A DNA stretch of 64,000 bases from Phycisphaeraceae bacterium (lineage in GTDB: Bacteria; Planctomycetota; Phycisphaerae; Phycisphaerales; Phycisphaeraceae): assembly GCA_028277745.1 (NCBI GenBank), contig JANQFR010000075.1, positions 1 through 64,000 on the forward strand, read 5' to 3'. How positions within the stretch are numbered: the stretch's first letter is position 1; each line of letters starts with the position of its first letter. The notes under the pieces were generated by a model, which ran no database searches, was not told where the DNA came from, and saw nothing but the letters and a program-made list of their open reading frames with translations. Shown in pieces: positions 58,344 through 64,000 of this stretch. A program made the translations under genes and the position numbers.

Positions 58344-59090
58344 TTATTCGGCTGTATCAGCGGTTTCAAACACCACAAGGATGGCGTCCAAATCTCCCAA
58401 ACCGCCCGTGCCATTCACCGTAAATTGCTCATCGCGATTATCGAATGAACGGCCGTGACCGTCATAGAACAATGTGTTGGCGACATCCCCGTTGTGATTA
58501 GAACGGCTCTGTTCGGGTGCGGCCGCTAAGTCATAATGCTGATCGATGACTAAAGCCGTAAGACGATCGTCATTACGATTTAAGCCTAAATCATCTAAGT
58601 TAAATTGCGGTTCAGGCGTTGATGGCGAAGGGAAAGTGAAGCCTGAACCATGTCGGTAGTAGTAGCTAGTAACAGAGCGGTCAGTGCCATCTGTGAAATG
58701 GGCCAGTTCCTCTTCAACATCAACGTTGTCTGCACCGGGACAGAACAACACTTCGGGCACATCACTCAAATACGGATCAATCATAAGTCCAAGCCCATAT
58801 GGCTGACTCCCAGGGAGGGAAATAAAGCTAGTCACTTGACCATCAATGACAACAAAACTCAGGTTATTCGCGGTCGCCGCATCCATATACGGGATCGACC
58901 GATCAAAATCATTCGCGTAGGCGTGGATCGCGATGCCCATCTGGCGCTGGTTGCTGAGGCAGACGGCCTGGCGGGCGGTCGCGCGGGCGGCGCCGAGCGC
59001 CGGCAGCAGGATCCCGATGAGAAGCGCGATGATCGCGATCACCACGAGCAGTTCGATCAACGTGAACGCGGCCCGGCGTGAGCAGTTCAT
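58344..59090 (-). CDS. Prepilin-like protein with FYDGH motif and AT-rich tail
   Basis: The 248-residue protein has a prepilin leader ([25 protein letters not shown]; Glu at +5) and the FYDGH motif of the planctomycete pseudopilin family near the end. The N-terminal third is GC-rich like its neighbours, but about 58380-58880 is clearly poorer in GC with unlike codon use, for example TTA, AAT and GAT. This may mark a fast-changing or transferred domain. It is convergent with the propeller gene before it. Confidence 0.88.
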   Translation of the reverse strand: MNCSRRAAFTLIELLVVIAIIALLIGILLPALGAARATARQAVCLSNQRQMGIAIHAYANDFDRSIPYMDAATANNLSFVVIDGQVTSFISLPGSQPYGLGLMIDPYLSDVPEVLFCPGADNVDVEEELAHFTDGTDRSVTSYYYRHGSGFTFPSPSTPEPQFNLDDLGLNRNDDRLTALVIDQHYDLAAAPEQSRSNHNGDVANTLFYDGHGRSFDNRDEQFTVNGTGGLGDLDAILVVFETADTAE

Positions 59091-59213
59091 CAGGTTCAGA
59101 TCTCCCAGTGACGCGGCGTCCGTAAAATTGCCCACGGATTATAGCCCCGGCGTCTCCCCCGAGCGGGCGTGCTACAATACGGCCTTAAATCCTCGACGAG
59201 GAAAGGTGACGCC

Positions 59214-61541
59214 ATGTGGGATCGTGCGTGGGTGCTGGCCGGCTTTGCCCTCTCGATTTGCCTGACCGGGACGGCGGAAGCTCAGCGTGTGGTCGAGACG
59301 GGCTGGCTCGAGTGGCGCGGCCCGCAGCAGGACGGGACCTCCACCGAGACCGGACTGCCCGATCGATGGGAAGCCGGCGGCGATCACGACCTCTGGTCGA
59401 TCGACCTGCCCGGGCGGGGCACGCCCGTTATCGCCCGTTACACCGACGGCGACCGCCTGTTCGTGGTCGGCTACCGCGGCGAAGAGGCTGAGCTGAAAGA
59501 AGTCCTCGTCTGCGTCGACCCGAAATCCGGCGAAATGCTCTGGGAGCGCGGCTTCGCCGACTTCATCTCCGACATCATCTACAACCGATACGCCATCGGC
59601 GCCCCGTCGGTCGATCCCGAGACCGGCAACGTGTACCTGCACACCAGCCCCGGCCTGGTGGTCTGCTTCGACCGTGACGGCGGCGAGTTGTGGCGCGTGT
59701 CGATGATGGAGGAGTACGGCCGGATCACGTTCCCCAACGGCCGGACCGGGTCGCCGATCCTCGAAGGCGACCTGGTGATCATCAACGCCATCACCTCGAA
59801 CTGGGGGCGCGAAGGGCCGGCCCGCAACCGGTTCTACGCCTTCGACAAGAACACCGGCCGGCTGGTCTGGTCGAGCACGCCCGGCGTCGGGCCGCCGTAC
59901 CTGAAGGACAGCTCGTTCTCGACGCCGATCTTCGAGATGCGCGACGGCCGGCGCATGTTCTACGCCGGCACGGGGTGCGGCAACATCGTGGCGGTGAACG
60001 CCCTGAACGGCCGGCCGCTGTGGCGTTATCAGTTTGCGCTGGGGGGTGTGAACTCGTCGCCGGTGATCTATCGAAGACCGGCCGGCGATCTGCTGATCGA
60101 GGTGCACGGCAAGGAGAATGTGGGCGACACCGGCCGGGGGCAGATGGTGGCGATCAAGCTCGACGATGCGATGAAGGCCGCGGCCGACGCCGACGCAAGC
60201 CCCGCGGTGCTGGACGACTCGGTCGTGGCGTGGCGGAACGACGATGTGAGCATGTTCACCAGTTCGCCGACGCTGGTGGGCGACCGGGTGTATCAATGCA
60301 CGATCGACGGGCGCCTGGTCTGCATCGACGCCGACACCGGCAAGACGCTCTGGGTGAAGAAGCTGGGCGTCGATCAGTTGCACGCTTCGCCGGTGTACGC
60401 CGACGGCAAGCTCTATGTGCCGATGTGGCATGACGGGCTGGTGATCCTCAAGCCGGGTGATGACGGCGCTGAAATCCTGCAGCGGATCGAACTCGACGGG
60501 TTGTGCATCGGTTCGCCCGCGGTGTGGAACGGGACGGTGTTTGTCCACACCACCAAGAAGCTCTACGCGATCGGCACGGGCAGCGACGGCGACCCGCCGG
60601 CGAGCTGGCCCGAGCCGGGGCGGAACGGCGGCGAAGCGGGCGACCTCGCGGCGCTGCGGGCGCTGCCCGCGGAGGTGCTGCTGCGGCCGGGCGAATCCGT
60701 GTCGTTCGAGGTCGAGGGCGTCTCCGCCACGGGCCGACCGGTCACGGACGATGTCGCCGCAACGTGGAGCAGCTTCGTTCCCCCGAACGCGAGGGTGAAG
60801 AGCCGGATGGACGCCTCGTTCCGCGACGGTCAACTGACTGCGTCGGATGAGTCGGCGCCGTCGGCGGGGGCGTTCAAGGCGGAAGCGGGCGACGTATCGG
60901 GAACCATCCGAGGCCGCGTGCTTCCCTCGCCGCCTTATGAAGAGGATTTCGGGTCCATCGAACTGACCGAAACAAACCGGGCGGGGCAGGCGTTCGCCTA
61001 CCCGCCCCTGCCGTGGATCGGGGCGAGGCTGAAATGGGAGATCCGCGAGGACCCGACCGACCCCGGCAACCAGGTGCTGGCCAAAACGCTCGACCGGGTC
61101 CTGTTTCAGCGGTCGATGATCTTCACCGGCCACCCCGATGACCGGGATTACACGGTCCAGGCGGACATCATGAGTGACGGCAACCGGCGGATGATGTCGG
61201 CCGGCGGGGTGATCGTCCAACGCTACATCGTCGCGCTGATCGGCAACGCGCAGGTGCTCGAGGTCAGCTCCAACCACGAACGGCTCAAGGTCTCGGTCCC
61301 CTTCCGGTGGAAGCCCAAGACGTGGTACACCCTCAAGGCGACGGTCGAGGCTCATGACGACGGCAGCGGCGTGGTCAAGGCCAAGGCGTGGGAGCGGGGT
61401 CAGCCCGAACCCGGATCGTGGACCATCGAAGTCCAGACGCCTAACATCCACCGCGAAGGCAGTCCGGGCCTCTTCGGCTTCTCACCCCAAAGCCGGCTTC
61501 CGGTTTACATTGATAACGTCAAGGTCACGCCCAATGAGTAA
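59214..61541 (+). CDS. Secreted PQQ-type propeller with a C-terminal beta-sandwich
   Basis: The 775-residue protein has a signal peptide (about 1-23) and a start like its relatives (GWLEWRGPQQDGTS). Blades carry CVDPKSGEMLW, AFDKNTGRLVW, AVNALNGRPLW and CIDADTGKTLW. From about 470 a linker leads to a Pro/Ser region and a C-terminal beta-sandwich (about 570-775) that ends VYIDNVKVTP, like LamG/ConA-type or DUF1080-type domains. Such folds bind or cut sugars. A TACAAT box at 59173-59178 is the likely -10. The last bases overlap the next start. Confidence 0.85.
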   Translation: MWDRAWVLAGFALSICLTGTAEAQRVVETGWLEWRGPQQDGTSTETGLPDRWEAGGDHDLWSIDLPGRGTPVIARYTDGDRLFVVGYRGEEAELKEVLVCVDPKSGEMLWERGFADFISDIIYNRYAIGAPSVDPETGNVYLHTSPGLVVCFDRDGGELWRVSMMEEYGRITFPNGRTGSPILEGDLVIINAITSNWGREGPARNRFYAFDKNTGRLVWSSTPGVGPPYLKDSSFSTPIFEMRDGRRMFYAGTGCGNIVAVNALNGRPLWRYQFALGGVNSSPVIYRRPAGDLLIEVHGKENVGDTGRGQMVAIKLDDAMKAAADADASPAVLDDSVVAWRNDDVSMFTSSPTLVGDRVYQCTIDGRLVCIDADTGKTLWVKKLGVDQLHASPVYADGKLYVPMWHDGLVILKPGDDGAEILQRIELDGLCIGSPAVWNGTVFVHTTKKLYAIGTGSDGDPPASWPEPGRNGGEAGDLAALRALPAEVLLRPGESVSFEVEGVSATGRPVTDDVAATWSSFVPPNARVKSRMDASFRDGQLTASDESAPSAGAFKAEAGDVSGTIRGRVLPSPPYEEDFGSIELTETNRAGQAFAYPPLPWIGARLKWEIREDPTDPGNQVLAKTLDRVLFQRSMIFTGHPDDRDYTVQADIMSDGNRRMMSAGGVIVQRYIVALIGNAQVLEVSSNHERLKVSVPFRWKPKTWYTLKATVEAHDDGSGVVKAKAWERGQPEPGSWTIEVQTPNIHREGSPGLFGFSPQSRLPVYIDNVKVTPNE

Positions 61542-63093
61542 GACACCCCTGGTTCTTCCGTGCCTGCTGGCAGGTTGCGGGCTGCTCGCGGACGGGCTGT
61601 CGGCCGTCGCCGCCGACTGGCCGATGTGGGGCCGAACGCCCAGCCGGAATATGGTCGCCCCGGACGCCGGCCCGATCGCGGTCGACTTTGAGCCCGGCCA
61701 TATCGTCGGGCGGGGCGATCAGATCGATCCGACGACCACCAAGGGCGTCAGGTGGATTGCCAAGCTCGGCAGCCAGACCTACGGCAACCCGACGATCGCG
61801 AACGGCAAGGTCTACGTCGGCACCAACAACGGATCGCCGCGCGACCCCAAGTACAAGGGCGACCGATCCGCGTTGTACTGCCTGGATGAAAAGACGGGCG
61901 AGCTGATCTGGCAGCTCAACGTGCCCAAGCTCGGCGCCGGCAAGGTCAGCGACTGGGAGTTCCTGGGCATCTGCTCGTCGGCGGCGGTCGACGGCGACCG
62001 GGTCTACATCGTGACCAACCTCTGCGACGTGGTCTGCCTCGACGCCGAGGGGATGCGCAACGGCAATCAAGGCATGCAGGAGGAGGGCGCGTACCTCGCG
62101 GGCGCGGGCCGGCCGCCGATCGAGTTGGGTGAGACCGACGCCGACATCCTCTGGCGGTACGACATGCGGGAGGAGTTGGGCATCTTCCCGCACAACGTGA
62201 CCAGCACGTCGCCACTGGTGGTGGGGGATATGGTGTACGTGGCGACGAGCAACGGGGTGGACTGGTCGCACATCAATATCCCCAGCCCGCTGGCGCCGGC
62301 GATGATCGCGCTGAACAAGCACACCGGCGAGCTGGCCGGCGAGGAAGGCGCAGGGATCAGCCAGCGGGTGATGCACTGCAACTGGTCGAGCCCGTCCTAC
62401 GTCGAATCCGAAGGCCGGCCGATGGTGATCTTCGGGGCCGGCGATGGCTACACCTACGGCTTCGGCGTGGAGCCGAAGCCCGATGAGGACGGCTTCCTGA
62501 TCCTCCCCGAGTTGTGGCGGGTCGACTGCAATCCCCCCGAATACCGCTTCGACGCGGACGGCAACCCGATCAAGTACGCCACCGCGCCCGGGCCGAGTGA
62601 AATCATCTCCACCCCCGTCATCTACGATGACAAGGTGTACATCAGCATCGGCCAGGACCCCGAACACGGCGAAGGGGTCGGGGCGCTCACCTGCATCGAC
62701 CCAAACCAGACCGGCGACGTGACCGACTCGGCGATCATCTGGCAGTTCAAGGGGGTCGACCGATCGATCTCCACCGCGTCGGTGCACGACGGGCTGGTTT
62801 ACGTGGCGGACTACTCCGGCAACGTGCACTGCCTCGACGCCGAGACGGGCGAACTGTACTGGACGCACGACACGCTGGCGCACATCTGGGGGTCGACGCT
62901 GGTCGCCGACGGCAAGGTGTTCATCGGCAATGAGGACGGTTTCCTCACGATCCTGAAAACGGGCAAGGAGATGGAAGTCCTCGCGGAGATCGAGTTCAAC
63001 GCGCCGATCTACGCCTCACCGGTCTACGCCAACGGCGTGCTCTACATCGCGACGCAGACCCACCTGTTCGCGATCGGCCCCGAAGCTGACTGA
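61534..63093 (+). CDS. Secreted PQQ-type propeller protein
   Basis: The 519-residue protein has a signal peptide (about 1-27) and blades with YCLDEKTGELIW, CLDAEG, ALNKHTGELAG, CLDAETGELYW. It overlaps the gene before it by 8 nt (ATGAGTAA), so they are translationally coupled. It is followed at 6 nt by the DUF3311 gene. It probably acts with the other propeller outside the cytoplasm. Confidence 0.87.
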   Translation: MSKTPLVLPCLLAGCGLLADGLSAVAADWPMWGRTPSRNMVAPDAGPIAVDFEPGHIVGRGDQIDPTTTKGVRWIAKLGSQTYGNPTIANGKVYVGTNNGSPRDPKYKGDRSALYCLDEKTGELIWQLNVPKLGAGKVSDWEFLGICSSAAVDGDRVYIVTNLCDVVCLDAEGMRNGNQGMQEEGAYLAGAGRPPIELGETDADILWRYDMREELGIFPHNVTSTSPLVVGDMVYVATSNGVDWSHINIPSPLAPAMIALNKHTGELAGEEGAGISQRVMHCNWSSPSYVESEGRPMVIFGAGDGYTYGFGVEPKPDEDGFLILPELWRVDCNPPEYRFDADGNPIKYATAPGPSEIISTPVIYDDKVYISIGQDPEHGEGVGALTCIDPNQTGDVTDSAIIWQFKGVDRSISTASVHDGLVYVADYSGNVHCLDAETGELYWTHDTLAHIWGSTLVADGKVFIGNEDGFLTILKTGKEMEVLAEIEFNAPIYASPVYANGVLYIATQTHLFAIGPEAD

Positions 63094-63099
63094 TCCGTC

Positions 63100-63360
63100 A
63101 TGAGAACCGTCGTCTGGCTCCTTGTCGCGCTGCTCTTCGTCCTGCATCAAGACTTCTGGTACTGGGACGATCGGACATTGCTTTTCGGCTTCCTGCCCAT
63201 CGGGCTGGCGTACCACATCGGCTTCTCGATCGCGGCGGCGGGGGTGTGGGCGCTGGCGGTGAAATTCGCATGGCCGGACACGGTGGAAGCCTGGGCCGAG
63301 CAAGAGGGCGACGCGGATGGTCCTGAAGCGGCGGGCGGAGCCGGGGAGCGGGCCGGATGA
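63100..63360 (+). CDS. DUF3311 small membrane protein
   Basis: The 86-residue protein has two membrane helices (about 4-20 and 28-56) with HQDFWYWDD between; it matches DUF3311, usually next to an SSS-family symporter. An acidic tail follows. Its stop overlaps the next start (ATGA). It may be a subunit of that transporter. Confidence 0.85.
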   Translation: MRTVVWLLVALLFVLHQDFWYWDDRTLLFGFLPIGLAYHIGFSIAAAGVWALAVKFAWPDTVEAWAEQEGDADGPEAAGGAGERAG

Positions 63361-64000
63361 GTTTGATCCCGCTGTACGTCGTCGGGGCGTACCTCTTTCT
63401 GCTGCTGATTCTGGGCGTCATCTGCAGCCGGTTCTTCCGGGGCACGAGCAGCGATTATTTCGTGGCGTCGCGCAGCATCGGGCCGTTCGTGCTGTTGATG
63501 AGCGTGTTCGGGACGACGATGACGGCGTTCGCGCTGGTCGGCTCGACGGGCAAGGCGTACGCCGACGGGATCGGCACGTACGGCCTGATGGCGAGCTGGT
63601 CCGGGCTGATCCACTCGGCGGTGTTCTTCCTGGTCGGCATCAAGCTGTGGGCGGTCGGCAAGCGATACGGTTACGTCACCCAGTGCCAGTACTTCCGCGC
63701 CCGGTTTGAATCGAGCAAACTCGGTTACCTGCTGTTCCCCATCCTGGTCGGGCTGGTGGTGCCGTATCTGCTGATCGGGGTCCTGGGCGCCGGCGCGGTG
63801 GTGTCGGGGGTCACACGGGGGATGTTCCCCGACACGTTTGAGAACGGCGCCGTGCCCGCCTGGCTGACCGGCGCGGCGGTGTGCGCGGTGGTGCTGTTGT
63901 ATGTGTTCCTCAGCGGCGTGCGCGGCGCGGCGTGGGCCAACACGTTCCAGACGCTCGTTTTCATGACGACCGGCATCATCGCGTTCGTGCTGGTCGCCCG
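63357..64000 (+). CDS. Sodium:solute symporter (SSS family), cut by window end
   Basis: The first 214 codons are present, with about six membrane helices: LIPLYVVGAYLFLLLILGV at the start, then SSDYFVASRSIGPFVLLMSVFGTTMTAFALVGSTG, the sodium-site region of SSS transporters. Substrate (sugar, amino acid, proline, acetate) cannot be said. It is coupled to the DUF3311 gene by overlap and is downstream of two propeller genes, which suggests one operon for the uptake of a substrate. Confidence 0.92.
   Translation, partial: MSLIPLYVVGAYLFLLLILGVICSRFFRGTSSDYFVASRSIGPFVLLMSVFGTTMTAFALVGSTGKAYADGIGTYGLMASWSGLIHSAVFFLVGIKLWAVGKRYGYVTQCQYFRARFESSKLGYLLFPILVGLVVPYLLIGVLGAGAVVSGVTRGMFPDTFENGAVPAWLTGAAVCAVVLLYVFLSGVRGAAWANTFQTLVFMTTGIIAFVLVA

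Overview
The window looks like a chromosomal segment from a high-GC Planctomycetota bacterium, most likely class Phycisphaerae. This is inferred from family content, not from a database match: several PEP-CTERM sorting proteins, formylglycine-type sulfatases, prepilin-like proteins with the C-terminal FxDGH signature, many PQQ-type beta-propeller proteins and small zinc-ribbon families of the planctomycete type. I see no rRNA, CRISPR array, insertion sequence, integrase or prophage. Most genes look like ordinary chromosomal cargo.

Layout. 1-557 is the start of an acyl-CoA synthetase cut by the window edge. 661-3742 holds a DUF4410 lipoprotein and a PEP-CTERM protein divergent from a XylR-type AraC regulator. 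3753-8809 is a run of small minus-strand genes (lipoproteins, zinc ribbons, unknowns) that includes a secreted PNGase F-like protein. 9161-20784 is a polysaccharide region: two sulfatases, a heparinase II/III-type lyase, a YhcH-family protein and a single-chain transketolase, together with a 921-residue coiled-coil lipoprotein and a metallophosphoesterase. 20943-25719 holds cell-surface genes: an amidase with a PEP-CTERM-like tail, a PEP-CTERM protein and a prepilin with a membrane-anchored partner. 25989-27797 encodes an unusual fusion of a winged-helix DNA-binding domain with a phytase-like domain. 27920-32165 has a MacB-type permease, small membrane proteins and RmuC. 32261-35320 is the translation block tRNA-Thr, tuf, rpmG, tRNA-Trp, secE, nusG. 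35804-41659 has a NifU-like protein, CsrA, a methyltransferase, MTA phosphorylase, a membrane HTH protein, phosphatidylserine decarboxylase and an orphan C5-methyltransferase/Vsr pair. 41836-49168 has an HlyD protein, polyphosphate kinase, a CDGSH protein, a dicarboxylate symporter, HemC and a chagasin-like inhibitor. 49397-55481 has a GT39-like glycosyltransferase and two ankyrin proteins. 55611-64000 has four PQQ-type propellers, another prepilin, and a DUF3311-SSS symporter pair cut by the window end.

The most interesting signals are non-coding or structural. (1) Both ankyrin genes carry the same roughly 105-nt leader, with three nested or pseudoknotted stems and compensatory changes between the copies, so it is a candidate cis-regulatory RNA. 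(2) The EF-Tu switch I region lacks the near-universal RGITI sequence. (3) Intergenic spaces carry 7-8-nt tandem units arranged as inverted arms, plus two families of dispersed palindromes. (4) A sigma70-like promoter followed by a boxA-like sequence stands alone with no gene behind it. Function calls rest on motifs read by eye. No alignment or database search was run.
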